Source: Vibrio hannami
GTDB lineage: Bacteria; Pseudomonadota; Gammaproteobacteria; Enterobacterales; Vibrionaceae
Reading direction: 5' to 3'
Length of the DNA: 64,000 nucleotides
NCBI RefSeq assembly: GCF_029589055.1
Contig: NZ_JARQZP010000003.1
Coordinates: forward strand, 1,426,001-1,490,000
Shown here: positions 10,201 through 19,006 of the stretch, one piece after another
How the letters are laid out: the number at the start of each line of letters is the position of its first letter
How positions within the stretch are numbered: the first letter of the stretch is position 1
The notes under the pieces: model-generated
Told to the model about the DNA's origin: nothing
Databases searched by the model: none
What the model saw: the letters and a program-made list of their open reading frames with translations, nothing else
Program-made: the position numbers and the translations under genes

Positions 10201-10403
10201 GCTTTTTGATCAATCTGCGAAAGCTTCTCCTGGGTATTAATGGCGGTCTGACTTGACGATCTGGTTACCGCTTCGGTCGCGATTTTACTGGAAAAGTAGT
10301 ATTGAAGCCCAATAGCAATAGACGCTGTAATCAGCGTTCCCAATACAAAGATAAATACTACGGTTACCCGAATGGTAACGGTTCGTTTCACTTTACCTGC
10401 CAT
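7252..10403 (-). pseudogene. HD-GYP c-di-GMP phosphodiesterase with Cache and SBP_bac_3 sensors, frameshifted
   Basis: Two frames (10403-9276 and 9279-7252) form one sensor enzyme of about 1,050 residues. Order: membrane helix, Cache-like periplasmic domain, a periplasmic solute-binding (SBP_bac_3) domain, a second membrane helix (ISILITIAVILLLLPFSWL), HAMP linker, then an HD-GYP domain. The HD pair is in AAWLHDCGK and the GYP motif in GTGYPRKL, so the c-di-GMP hydrolase site looks intact. The frame breaks inside the SBP domain: one frame ends NPSLI-stop and the next starts MTMVLATKEE, with stop and start overlapping as ATGA. One extra C in the CCCCTCC run at 9285-9291 would join them as NPSLDMTM. 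The start at 10403 has AGGA eight bases upstream. Confidence 0.85.
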
Positions 10404-10527
10404 TTGAACGTCCTGTGTTCTGGTATTGCTACCGGGGATCTTATATTCCAATCAGAGTTATACTAGTACAATACTAAAAAGATCAGGAAGTTATTGGATA
10501 ACTTTTGAGAATATCGGAGTAAAACTA

Positions 10528-10781
10528 TTGAATATTACGGATATAAAACCAGATCCCAACATTTGTCCGCTTTGTGGAAAGCCTAATGATTGTTTGAATG
10601 TATCCTTAAAAATACCACTCAAACCTGCTGGTGCAGTGACCCTTCAATCAAGTTTCCAAAAGAGTTACTGTCGACAATTCCTGATAATATGAAAGGCAAA
10701 GCTTGCATTTGTAAGAGATGTGTTTTGAACTTTAAGGATGAGCTGAATTCAAGCATACCGATGAATACACTGCGATTCTGA
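10528..10781 (+). pseudogene. Cysteine-rich CWC family protein, frameshifted
   Basis: A short Cys-rich protein split over two frames. The first part, from a TTG start at 10528 with GGAG upstream, gives NITDIKPDPNICPLCGKPNDC. The second frame gives TCWCSDPSIKFPKELL and ends with CICKRCVLNF. Together they show the C-x2-C, CWC and C-x-C-x2-C cysteines of the Cys_rich_CWC family (small putative metal-binding proteins of about 70-90 residues, function unknown). The frames join if one A is added to the five-A run at 10608-10612 (NVSLKNTTQTCWC). It lies alone, divergent from the HD-GYP gene. Confidence 0.75.
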
Positions 10782-10820
10782 AGCGATGGAATGGCATGCA
10801 CTAACTAGTAGCGCGGTATC

Positions 10821-10850
10821 GATCGTTCCCACGGTCCCCTGTGGGAATGC
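10821..10850. repeat. Short palindromic repeat of the CGTTCCCAC...GTGGGAATGC type
   Basis: TTCCCAC and GTGGGAA flank an eight-base spacer, with GATCG before and TGCAT after. Short palindromes with this core recur between genes in many bacteria, from memory. It lies between the CWC gene and the end of sbcC and could also act as a weak terminator. Confidence 0.45.
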
Positions 10851-10880
10851 ATATCAGATTCAAAATTATTAGTCGGAGTA

Positions 10881-13800
10881 TCAAACTCTATACTGAGTTT
10901 CCAGCTCGCTCACTCCAAGACCACTCTTTTTCATCACCTTAAGTTGTACCGGAATTCGCTCTTTCATTGCCTCAATATGACTGATTACACCAATCATTTT
11001 CCCGGAAGCGTTCAGGCTATCAAGAGCATCCAGGGCGAGATCCAGGGTCTCTGCATCCAGGGTGCCAAAACCTTCGTCAAGGAACAGAGAATCAATGCTG
11101 GTTTTATGGCTGACAAGATCAGACAAACCAAGCGCTAACGCCAGGCTAACCAGAAAGCTTTCACCACCGGAGAGCGTTTTGGTGTCTCGTACAACGTCTC
11201 CCTGCCATGTATCCAGTACTGCTAGCTCTAACCCTTCACCAGCACTTCGTTTAAGCTCATATCTGGCATGAAGTCGGCCAAGTTGCTTGTTGGCAAGATA
11301 AACCAGATTATCTAGCGTCAGCCCCTGGGCAAATTTGCGGAACTTATTACCATCAGCCGAGCCTATCAAAGAGTTCAGGTACTGCAGATCGTCGTATACC
11401 GTCCTAAACTCTTCAATCTCTTTAAACAAGGCTTTCTGGCCTTCTCTTCTGGCCTTGTCGGATTGAAGTTCATTGTCTATCTCGCCAAGACGTTTGGTAA
11501 CCACTTCCAGAGCCTTTGATAGCTCATCTGCGTCCTGTTTTACTTTCTCAAGCGATTTCTGTTGGTATTCTTCAGCCACTGAAAATGACATCAGGGTTTC
11601 AAGGTTTTTAGTTGCTGAATCGACAAGTGTCTGCGCTTTTTCAATCGAAGATTCCAGCCTTTGCTTCTGCTCTGTCAGCTGTAGCTTTTCTTCTGGATCC
11701 AATAACGCTGATTCAAACTCAGTCACCGAGTTAAACTGACTTTCAGATAGTGCTAGGTTCCACTCAGAATTTCGTTCTTTGGCTGTTGTATCTAGCTCTT
11801 TAGCCGACGATTCGAGTGCGTTTATTTCACCAGAAACGGCTTTAATATCACCCTGTACCTGCACTAGAGCCTTTTGCGCTTCATTGAGTTCTGCTTCACT
11901 CTCTTTCAGGTACTTCTGGCTACGCTCTCTTTCCTGTTGAGGGTTCTTGTCCCCAAACAGGCTCGTTCTGGTATCACTGGCAGCAGTAAGAGATTGATTC
12001 GCTTTTTCATACGTCTGGTTAATCTCTTCCAGCTGTTTCGTTAAATCATTAAGGCGAACCTCCGAAGCACTTACCGACTCGCTCAGAGCCGAAAGAGACG
12101 GAAGCAACTCGTTCTTTTTGGATTCCATCTGTTGCCAGGCTTTAAGGTGCTCTTGCTTCTTGTTCAGCCAAAGCCTTATATCTTCAGAAGGTTCAAATCC
12201 CTGTTCAACAATCTGCTGCCTTAACTGATTTGATAACTCTTGTTTCTCCTTTAGCGTCGATGTCAGTCTCTCCTCTAACAACTTTAACGCCTTGCTGTCG
12301 TGCTCGATTTGCTGACGTTGTAACTGCAGTTCACTGTCGGCTTGTTGAGTTATCTGCGTGGCGTTTTGGAAATCATCCTTGGCGCGTTGTAGCTTCTCTC
12401 TTAACTCACGATACGCAGTAAAGGTTTCTGTTTTATCGATCCTCTGCTGCTCCAACTGCTGCACAAAACGAGCAAATGACGGCTGATCACTGATCTCAGA
12501 GGAGCACCGTATTGATGGCGATTTCTGCTGCCACTGAGCACTAAGCTCGGTCAGATCACTTTTAAGACGTTCCTGACGTTTTTCAGCTTCATTAATCCTG
12601 TTTGCCAGCGAGTCTAAATTGATTTTGGCTTCTTTTCCTTCTGCCTCTATCTGTTTTAATTCCGTTTCAGCACGTTGCTTGTTATCCAACTCCTCAGAGA
12701 CACTTATTGCGTTGCTCTGCTCGATTAGCGGGTGCTCTTTAGAACCACATAAAGGGCAAGCTTCTCCTGTATTAAGCTCTGCACGATACTGAACAAGAAG
12801 CGCCTCCTGACTGACGAGCTTATCTAAGGCGGTTATGTACTCTTTCTGCTTTTTGTATGACTCTCGTAAACGGGTGTGATCCGTTTGCGTAGCAACCTGT
12901 TGTTCATTCAGCGCTTTATTTTGATTCTGTTGCTCAGCCAGTTCTTGCTGACTGGCCAACCATTGATTCTGAATGAGTTGAAGTTCATGAGCTGAAGCTT
13001 GGTTCTGGTTGATTGATTGAAGCTGCACTTCCAGCTGACTCAACTCAAACGCATCATCTGCCTGACTTTCTGACGCTTTTACCTTCAGTGCCTCTAGCTC
13101 ATTTTCAACCGTGACCACTTCAGCTTGCTTGTGAGTCAATTGCTGAACCGCTTCTCTGGATTTTGCCTCAGCACCTTTCAGGACCAACTGTTTCTGTTCC
13201 AGTAGCTTACGTTGGTTCTGCGCCTGATATTCAATATCATCAGACTGCTGATGCGCTCTAATGATCTGCGCCTGCTGTTCAATCCACTTCTGTAAACTAC
13301 CGGCAAGCGCACTATCTGCTTTGTTGTCATTGAGGTACTGCTGAACTGCTTGTAACTCTTGCTCAGTGCTCTTTAACTGTTTATCGTTTGCATCATGCAA
13401 TGACTGGCTCTGAGTTTGATCTTTTTCTAACCCATTGCGCTGCTCATTTAACTCAGAGACACGTTGGTGAAGGCCTTTTATCTCAATATCCAGTGGCTGG
13501 ATTTTGGAATTTAGCAGCTCTTCTAATTCATCATGTTTTTGCCTGGAAGCTTTATAAGATTCCGCGAACTTATTTACCTGTTGCTCAAATACAACCGAGC
13601 GCTCCTGAAGCTCAGCAGATGCCTTTTGTTTTTCATCAAGCTTTTCCTGCTCTGATTTCAGTTGGGTATCCGCTAACTGTTTCAGTAGATAAGGTGAGCG
13701 TAGTTTTTCTGCTGGTTCACTGTTAACCAGTCTATCGAGATCCGGACGTGCTTTTTCAAGATCTGCTTTTGCTTGCTCAGCATCAAGTAAGAAGTGGTGT

Positions 13801-14576
13801 TTGTCATTCTGTAGCTTAAGCACTTTTTCCCACCAGCTAAGATGAGCAGCCAGCTCTTCAGATTGCTTCTTATAGTCTGACTGGCTTTTCCGCACTGCCC
13901 CGCGCTCTTCATCCAGTTGTTGAACTGCCTCTTCACTCAGTAACTGAACCCCTTGAGCCTTAGCTTCCAGTTCAGTCATAGTCAGTTTTGCCTGCGTGAA
14001 CCTCTCATATACCTTTGCCGAGATCTGGCTGTATATTTCTGTACCCGTAAGTTCTTCTAAAAGCTCCGCCCGTTCAGACTCTTTTGCATTCAGGAAAGCA
14101 GCAAACTGTCCCTGAGACAACAACATCGATTTAGTAAAGCGACTAAAATCCAGCCCTGTTATACTCTCAACCAACTCTGATTTTTTCTTAACCTGATTGG
14201 CAAGTACCTTGCCCGACTCAACCTCAGCCAGTTCAACCTGCGCCGCTTGCAGGTTTCCGTCCACTTTGCCTCGAGAACGACGCATATACCAGAAGGCTCT
14301 GTACGCCTTCCCTTTAACCTCAAACTCGACTTCAGATTCACAATCTGCCGTCCCGCGCGTCATTAGCTCATTCGTAGACGCCGAAATATTCTCTAGCCGT
14401 GGCGTTTTATGATAAAGGCCTACACAGATAGCATCCAGGATAGTGGTTTTACCCGCGCCTGTAGGCCCTGTAATCGCAAAGAGGCCATTCTCTGAGAACG
14501 GAGGCTGAGTAAAATCAATCTTCCATTCACCCTTTAGTGAGTTAAGATTTTTAAATCGAAGGCTAAGAATCTTCAT
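10881..14576 (-). CDS. sbcC: Exonuclease SbcC, ATPase subunit of SbcCD
   Basis: A 1231-residue SMC/Rad50-like ATPase, the partner of the SbcD nuclease. SbcCD cuts DNA hairpins and protein-blocked ends at the replication fork. The N-terminal Walker A is GPTGAGKTT (about residues 38-46). Long coiled coils on each side surround the zinc hook CPLCGSKEHP near residue 605. The C-terminal head holds the LSGGESF signature (about 1135) and the Walker B DEGFGTLD. The start ATG overlaps the sbcD stop by one base (TAATG), so the two subunits are coupled. The length is a little above E. coli SbcC (1048), the excess lying in the coiled coil. The hook cysteines and the nucleotide motifs are all present. Confidence 0.96.
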   Translation of the reverse strand: MKILSLRFKNLNSLKGEWKIDFTQPPFSENGLFAITGPTGAGKTTILDAICVGLYHKTPRLENISASTNELMTRGTADCESEVEFEVKGKAYRAFWYMRRSRGKVDGNLQAAQVELAEVESGKVLANQVKKKSELVESITGLDFSRFTKSMLLSQGQFAAFLNAKESERAELLEELTGTEIYSQISAKVYERFTQAKLTMTELEAKAQGVQLLSEEAVQQLDEERGAVRKSQSDYKKQSEELAAHLSWWEKVLKLQNDKHHFLLDAEQAKADLEKARPDLDRLVNSEPAEKLRSPYLLKQLADTQLKSEQEKLDEKQKASAELQERSVVFEQQVNKFAESYKASRQKHDELEELLNSKIQPLDIEIKGLHQRVSELNEQRNGLEKDQTQSQSLHDANDKQLKSTEQELQAVQQYLNDNKADSALAGSLQKWIEQQAQIIRAHQQSDDIEYQAQNQRKLLEQKQLVLKGAEAKSREAVQQLTHKQAEVVTVENELEALKVKASESQADDAFELSQLEVQLQSINQNQASAHELQLIQNQWLASQQELAEQQNQNKALNEQQVATQTDHTRLRESYKKQKEYITALDKLVSQEALLVQYRAELNTGEACPLCGSKEHPLIEQSNAISVSEELDNKQRAETELKQIEAEGKEAKINLDSLANRINEAEKRQERLKSDLTELSAQWQQKSPSIRCSSEISDQPSFARFVQQLEQQRIDKTETFTAYRELREKLQRAKDDFQNATQITQQADSELQLQRQQIEHDSKALKLLEERLTSTLKEKQELSNQLRQQIVEQGFEPSEDIRLWLNKKQEHLKAWQQMESKKNELLPSLSALSESVSASEVRLNDLTKQLEEINQTYEKANQSLTAASDTRTSLFGDKNPQQERERSQKYLKESEAELNEAQKALVQVQGDIKAVSGEINALESSAKELDTTAKERNSEWNLALSESQFNSVTEFESALLDPEEKLQLTEQKQRLESSIEKAQTLVDSATKNLETLMSFSVAEEYQQKSLEKVKQDADELSKALEVVTKRLGEIDNELQSDKARREGQKALFKEIEEFRTVYDDLQYLNSLIGSADGNKFRKFAQGLTLDNLVYLANKQLGRLHARYELKRSAGEGLELAVLDTWQGDVVRDTKTLSGGESFLVSLALALGLSDLVSHKTSIDSLFLDEGFGTLDAETLDLALDALDSLNASGKMIGVISHIEAMKERIPVQLKVMKKSGLGVSELETQYRV

Positions 14577-15802
14577 TACTCTTCTCCTCCTACTTCAACA
14601 TCATGGACTATCTCGTGAAAGGTTTGAGTTATCCGTTTTTGCCTTTCTTTCTCGTCGTCAGATTCAAACAACTCAATGGCTAGCCTTCTGTCGAACACTT
14701 CAAAAGCAGATAGCTCAGATAGCGTTTCATTCTGCTCGCGATTCATCGAGTGATTCTGAACGCCCCTTTCTCTCTGTAGTTGGATCACTTCTACATTCAT
14801 TCCTTCTGTCATCGCCTGCACCCTTTGCTGAAGATCAGACAAGAAATCCTGCACGCGGACAACAATAGAAAGCCATTGCGATTGCTCAGTTTCAGGAAGC
14901 GCTTTTAGCTGAGCATCTATCTCTTCCAGGCTGCCTTTCAATACCCGCATAGGCTGAAAAACTGGGACATCAATAGGGGTAATAGATTTAGTGCTACTTC
15001 CTTCAAACTCGACAATTACCACCTGTTTTTGAGACTTAAGCTCATCGAAGCTCAACGCAATGGGGGAGCCGCTATATCGAATGTGTTCTTTCTTGGCAAC
15101 CAGTTGTGGTCGATGAATATGGCCAAGTGCAATATAATCGGCCGGAGGAAATCCATCAGCCGCGAAACCTTCCAGCGTACCAATATATATGTCGCGTTCA
15201 GACTCAGCTTTAGTTACTCCAAGGGCAGTTAAATGCCCGGTTGCAACAATTGGCACCTCTAATTTATTTACTGCTCGGTAAGACTCAGCGTGTTGATGCA
15301 AATTGCGGTAGTGTTCTTTTATCGCTTCTCCCAGTTTCTTCTGTTTATCACTCCCCGAGTCACCGGCGTAGCTTTGCAAAACGTCTCTGGCTCGGATAAA
15401 AGGAACGGCACAAAGCAACGCACCAATCTCTCCTTCTGTTGATTTCAGCTGAATCAGTTGCTCATCTAGGTTCTCGGAGCTGTTTGAGACTACGTATGTA
15501 TTCAGGCATGACAGAAGTTGTTTCGACTCATTCAGAGTAGATACAGAATCGTGGTTCCCGCCAAGTACAACCAGAGTGCAGCCAAGCGTATTAAGATCAA
15601 CCACAAACTGGTTATACATTTCGCGGGCGTAACTTGGGGGCGTACCTGTATCAAATACATCTCCAGCAATGATGACGGCATCTATCTCTTCAGACTCAAC
15701 CAGTTCCAACAGCCACAAGATAAATGCCTGATGTTCGTTTTTCCTGCTCTTGGTGAAAAAGCTTTGTCCCAGATGCCAGTCAGAAGTATGGAGAATACGC
15801 AT
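14576..15802 (-). CDS. sbcD: Exonuclease SbcD, nuclease subunit of SbcCD
   Basis: A 408-residue Mre11-like phosphoesterase. The metal-binding motifs are all visible: DWHLGQ near the start, AGDVFDTG (about residues 47-54), GGNHDS (about 81-86), ATGHLTALG and GHIHRPQ. With SbcC it forms the hairpin-cleaving complex. It is the first gene of the sbcDC pair, and its promoter must lie in the 115-base gap to the divergent thioesterase gene. The C-terminal capping region, about residues 280-408, is less conserved and continues to the coupled sbcC start. Confidence 0.96.
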   Translation of the reverse strand: MRILHTSDWHLGQSFFTKSRKNEHQAFILWLLELVESEEIDAVIIAGDVFDTGTPPSYAREMYNQFVVDLNTLGCTLVVLGGNHDSVSTLNESKQLLSCLNTYVVSNSSENLDEQLIQLKSTEGEIGALLCAVPFIRARDVLQSYAGDSGSDKQKKLGEAIKEHYRNLHQHAESYRAVNKLEVPIVATGHLTALGVTKAESERDIYIGTLEGFAADGFPPADYIALGHIHRPQLVAKKEHIRYSGSPIALSFDELKSQKQVVIVEFEGSSTKSITPIDVPVFQPMRVLKGSLEEIDAQLKALPETEQSQWLSIVVRVQDFLSDLQQRVQAMTEGMNVEVIQLQRERGVQNHSMNREQNETLSELSAFEVFDRRLAIELFESDDEKERQKRITQTFHEIVHDVEVGGEE

Positions 15803-15917
15803 AATATATAAGTTACTGATAACTCAATTTATTGGATAGTTAATCTGATTGTGCCATATTAGATAGGCACCTAATAGAAAATAACTGTATCACTGCAAAA
15901 AAGAAAAAGGAAGTTCT

Positions 15918-16403
15918 ATGTCTGAAAGACAACGTGATGTCACTTTGAGATTCCTGGCTGAGCCGGGCGACGTGAATTTTGGTGGCAAAGTCCATGGTGG
16001 CGCAGTAATGAAATGGATAGACTTAGCTGCTTACGCCTGTTCAGCAGGTTGGAGTGGGAAATACTGCATCACCGCTTATGCCGGAGGTATTCGTTTTGTA
16101 GCCCCAATCCATGTAGGAAATCTGGTAGAGGTTAGCGCAAAGGTTATCTATACCGGAAGCTCTTCTATGCATATCGCCATTGATGTTCAGGCAAGCGATC
16201 CAAAAGAACTCAACAAATCTCTTACTACTCATTGTATCGTGATCATGGTAGCTGTTGATGGTAACGGCAAACCAACCAAGGTTCCTGAATGGGTCCCGGA
16301 AACCGAAGAAGATATCAAGCTGCGCGAATCTGCAATTAAGCTGATGAACATGCGAAAAGAGATCGGCGAAGAGATGGAGATGCACGTAAAAATGCTCAAA
16401 TAA
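15918..16403 (+). CDS. Acyl-CoA thioesterase, hot-dog fold
   Basis: A 161-residue cytoplasmic enzyme that hydrolyses acyl-CoA to the free acid and CoA. It starts after AAAGGAAG. The active-site segment NFGGKVHGGAVMKWID (about residues 19-34) and the later strand with GGIRFVAPIHVGNLVEV are the signature of YciA/acyl-CoA thioester hydrolase hot-dog proteins, with the Asp of MKWID as the usual catalytic acid. The polar, Met-rich C-terminal helix is an extension seen in some members. It precedes the SixA-like phosphatase gene by 25 bases, so the two form a likely operon ending at the hairpin at 16901-16938. Confidence 0.9.
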   Translation: MSERQRDVTLRFLAEPGDVNFGGKVHGGAVMKWIDLAAYACSAGWSGKYCITAYAGGIRFVAPIHVGNLVEVSAKVIYTGSSSMHIAIDVQASDPKELNKSLTTHCIVIMVAVDGNGKPTKVPEWVPETEEDIKLRESAIKLMNMRKEIGEEMEMHVKMLK

Positions 16404-16428
16404 GCTTATCGGGTACGGGGGATAGCGC

Positions 16429-16902
16429 ATGCTTAAGCTCACCTTATTGCGACATGCAAAATCAAGTTGGGCTTACCCGGAACTTGATGACTTCCTACGG
16501 CCTCTGAATCGTCGCGGCTACAGGCAGGGACAACGACTTGCTGAAGGCTTTCCAACTGATGTTGATGCTATATGGTGCTCTCCCGCAGTTCGTGCGTATA
16601 CTACCGCTAAATGCATCCTGAGAGACAGGCCCGAACTGGGGGATAAACTTGTCCTTACCAGTAGCATTTATGAAGCAAGTGCAGAACAACTCATTCAAAT
16701 ATTAAAAGGTGGCGGAACCCTAAAGCATATCGCTTTGTTAGGACACAACCCTGCTTTGGAAGTGCTAGCATGCTACTTAACTGACTCATCAGTAAACCTG
16801 AAAACCGCCCACAATATTCTGTTAAATCTCAACATTGATGACTGGGCTCAAGTAAGCGCCGGATGCGCGGAGCCTGTTAGCATCTGGAGGCCCGAGGAAT
16901 AA
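16429..16902 (+). CDS. Histidine phosphatase family protein (SixA-like)
   Basis: A 157-residue cytoplasmic phosphatase of the histidine-acid-phosphatase superfamily. The phosphate-binding RHG-type motif is LLRHAKSSW near residues 5-13, with His 8 as the nucleophile. The second conserved histidine is in ALLGHNPALE (about residues 103-112). The SSW after RHAK and the short length match the SixA subgroup, which removes phosphate from phosphohistidine on signalling or PTS proteins; the partner here is unknown. It lies just after the thioesterase gene, and its stop codon is part of the following bidirectional terminator. Confidence 0.85.
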   Translation: MLKLTLLRHAKSSWAYPELDDFLRPLNRRGYRQGQRLAEGFPTDVDAIWCSPAVRAYTTAKCILRDRPELGDKLVLTSSIYEASAEQLIQILKGGGTLKHIALLGHNPALEVLACYLTDSSVNLKTAHNILLNLNIDDWAQVSAGCAEPVSIWRPEE

Positions 16903-16938
16903 AAGTCAGGCCTTTCTTTTCAGCAAAGCCTGACTTTT
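16901..16938. terminator. Bidirectional terminator
   Basis: Arms AAAAGTCAGGC and GCCTGACTTTT flank a 16-base loop. It ends the thioesterase-phosphatase operon and, on the other strand, the convergent small secreted protein gene. Confidence 0.9.
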
Positions 16939-16944
16939 CTGGAT

Positions 16945-17283
16945 TTAGTCGTTATCACGTGCGGCAGTATAGTGGTAAGCCACATCAACATTAGCACGAT
17001 AAAGTACTTCACCTCGATTCTTCGCATACTCTTCGATGGTTACTTCTGTATTATCAATGCTGAAATCATGTGCCATATCTTTATTTACGGCAAGATTCCA
17101 CTTCAGTTGGTTGTCAGACATGGTCTGAAGGCTTTCCACCAAATCAAAGCCTGCGTTATACGCTTGCTCCTGAGAAGAGTATCCTTCGCCGTGCAACGTA
17201 GTATGGTTATAGTAAGTATCACTTGATGCGTAAGCTGTTGCAGATAGCAGTAGTGCTGTAGCCAGGACTGTTAGTTTTTTCAT
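16945..17283 (-). CDS. Small exported protein, probably DUF3316 family
   Basis: A 112-residue protein with a clear signal peptide (MKKLTVLATALLLSATAYA, cleavage after about residue 19). The mature part has a pattern of alternating hydrophobic residues, SSQEQAYNAGFDLVESL and later RANVDVAYHYTA, which fits a small alpha/beta fold. The overall length and sequence resemble the DUF3316 proteins found mainly in Vibrio; their role is unknown. It probably stays in the periplasm, as no lipobox is present. A good ribosome binding site (GTGAGG) precedes the start. Confidence 0.7.
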   Translation of the reverse strand: MKKLTVLATALLLSATAYASSDTYYNHTTLHGEGYSSQEQAYNAGFDLVESLQTMSDNQLKWNLAVNKDMAHDFSIDNTEVTIEEYAKNRGEVLYRANVDVAYHYTAARDND

Positions 17284-17599
17284 AATAGCCTCACCTGAAT
17301 AAACATTTTTGTCGAATTGATAGATGTTGTTATTTAGAACCCTATTTCGAGTTCATGTATTCAGAATGGACCATAATTATACAAGTGTGCAGTAAAAAAT
17401 TATAAATTTATATCTCGTGTAGAAAACAACAAACATTCAACAACATATAATCCACGACTATTTATTTTCTTGATTTTATTTTTGATTTTAATGGCACGTA
17501 AAAAATGGGGCTTTGAGTAAAGAAGTGCGTATTCTGTAATCTTTCTTTAATGAAATTTTGCTCTAATGCTCGCTGTCAGAATTTCCAACGGTAGATTAA
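17284..17599. other. Divergent AT-rich intergenic region
   Basis: A 316-base region between two small divergent genes. It is strongly AT-rich, with runs of A and T around 17390-17500, but I see no defined operator or repeat. Confidence 0.4.
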
Positions 17600-17842
17600 G
17601 TGCAAACACCAACCACATTAAATACAAAAACCATCAGTGATCCAGATGCTGTCGAGTATCAATGGGTACGAACGATGTATGTGGAAGGTTATAAGAACGC
17701 AGAGATCAACCACTATATCCAAACTTGCTTTGGTGGCGATGAGATTTTTGTCGACTTGTTCAGAAAAGTAGCCCTGCATGAAGAGAGCATCTACGTCTTA
17801 ATGCAGTATGTAGGCTGTGCACCCTCTAATCGAGAGTTCTAA
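17600..17842 (+). CDS. Small hypothetical protein, 80 residues
   Basis: I do not recognise a family. The product is soluble and slightly acidic, with EYQWVRTMYVEGYKNAEINH followed by a helix with Phe, Leu and Val. It starts at a GTG with a weak GGTAG upstream; no alternative start keeps the whole conserved-looking middle part. Codon use resembles its neighbours. It has no partner gene on its strand. The coding call rests on the balanced composition and the lack of an overlapping better gene. Confidence 0.5.
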   Translation: MQTPTTLNTKTISDPDAVEYQWVRTMYVEGYKNAEINHYIQTCFGGDEIFVDLFRKVALHEESIYVLMQYVGCAPSNREF

Positions 17843-17930
17843 CTTCTCTTCTCACGGTTAACACCATTCGAAGAACCAGATTCCGTACTACACTCGTGCC
17901 TCGTTATACGGAATTACGGATCACCAATAA

Positions 17931-17963
17931 ATAAAAAGCCCGGGAGTTTCATGCCCGGGCTTT
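17931..17963 (-). terminator. Second terminator beyond malG
   Basis: Arms AAAGCCCGGG and CCCGGGCTTT flank a nine-base loop at 17935-17963. On the minus strand the stem is followed by TTTATTTATT. It lies 112 bases past the first mal hairpin, so it may catch read-through or close a small RNA from the malG 3' region. Confidence 0.75.
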
Positions 17964-18061
17964 GGTAACAAAACTATTAGATTCCTAACAGCCAGCTATG
18001 CTTACCTAATTATTTGATGTCGCTTAACCTGTCGGCGGCCAAACCAGTAGTTAGTTAAGGG

Positions 18062-18094
18062 CAACAAAACAAATGAGCGGCCAATTGGCCGCTC
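18062..18094 (-). terminator. First terminator of the malEFG operon
   Basis: A perfect 20-base palindrome, GAGCGGCCAATTGGCCGCTC, at 18075-18094. On the minus strand it is followed by ATTTGTTTTGTT. It lies nine bases past the malG stop codon. Confidence 0.75.
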
Positions 18095-18103
18095 TTATTA
18101 TTT

Positions 18104-18994
18104 TTATCCTTTCACACCACCAGCGGTGAGGCCACCCACCAGCCAACGCTGTGCTAATAAGAATACTGCGGTAATTGGTAATGCAGATAGTACCGCTGCC
18201 GCCGCGAAGTCACCCCACAAATAGTTCTGAGGGTACAGATACTGCTGCATACCTACTGCTAGCGTATACTTGTCTACATCAGATAGCAATAGAGAGGCGA
18301 CTGGAACTTCACCAACTACACCGATAAAGGCCAGAATAAATACTACCGCCAGAATTGGCACCGATAGCGGAAGCAGTACCAGACGGAATGCTTGCCAAGG
18401 TGTCGCGCCATCCAGAGCTGCCGCTTCTTCTAGCGAGCTGTCGATTGTCTCGAAGTAACCCTTAATCGTCCATACGTGCAGTGCGATACCACCAAGGTAG
18501 GAGAATATCAAACCTCCGTGGGTATTCAGACCCAGGAATGGAATGTACTGACCTAACTTGTCGAATAGCGCGTACATAGCAACCAGAGCCAGTACCGCTG
18601 GGAACATCTGGAAGATCATCATCGCTTTCAGGATAGTACTCTTGCCACCAAACTTCATACGAGCAAATGCGTAAGCTGAAGTCGTAGACAGAGCCACAAT
18701 CAATATCGATGAAATACCCGCTACTTTAATCGAGTTCCATAGCCATGTTAGTACTGGGAATGGAGGCGGTGTTACTGTTCCATCTGCGTTAGTAACAGAG
18801 AAGCCCAGAGCCAGTTTCCAGTGCTCCAGAGATGGGTTCTCTGGAATCAGGCTACCTGTTGCGAAGTTACCTTCACGGAATGAGATAGCTACAATCATCA
18901 ACAGTGGGAAGATGATTAGTGACAGGAATACCCAAAGAGCAATATGAGTACCCCATACACGGTATTTCAGGTTTTTACCTTGTACCATTGCCAT
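18104..18994 (-). CDS. malG: Maltose/maltodextrin ABC transporter permease MalG
   Basis: A 296-residue inner-membrane permease that pairs with MalF and binds the MalK ATPase dimer to import maltose and maltodextrins. Six membrane helices can be traced. The EAA loop that docks onto MalK is [20 protein letters not shown] at about residues 188-207. The length equals E. coli MalG (296), and the C-terminus ends in [11 protein letters not shown]. It is the last gene of the malEFG operon, 12 bases after malF, and is followed by two terminators. Confidence 0.97.
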   Translation of the reverse strand: MAMVQGKNLKYRVWGTHIALWVFLSLIIFPLLMIVAISFREGNFATGSLIPENPSLEHWKLALGFSVTNADGTVTPPPFPVLTWLWNSIKVAGISSILIVALSTTSAYAFARMKFGGKSTILKAMMIFQMFPAVLALVAMYALFDKLGQYIPFLGLNTHGGLIFSYLGGIALHVWTIKGYFETIDSSLEEAAALDGATPWQAFRLVLLPLSVPILAVVFILAFIGVVGEVPVASLLLSDVDKYTLAVGMQQYLYPQNYLWGDFAAAAVLSALPITAVFLLAQRWLVGGLTAGGVKG

Positions 18995-19006
18995 AATTAT
19001 TACTCC

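Noticed and set aside
16041..16442. 133-codon minus-strand frame over the thioesterase
   Set aside because: Overlaps two well-supported genes and shows no signature.
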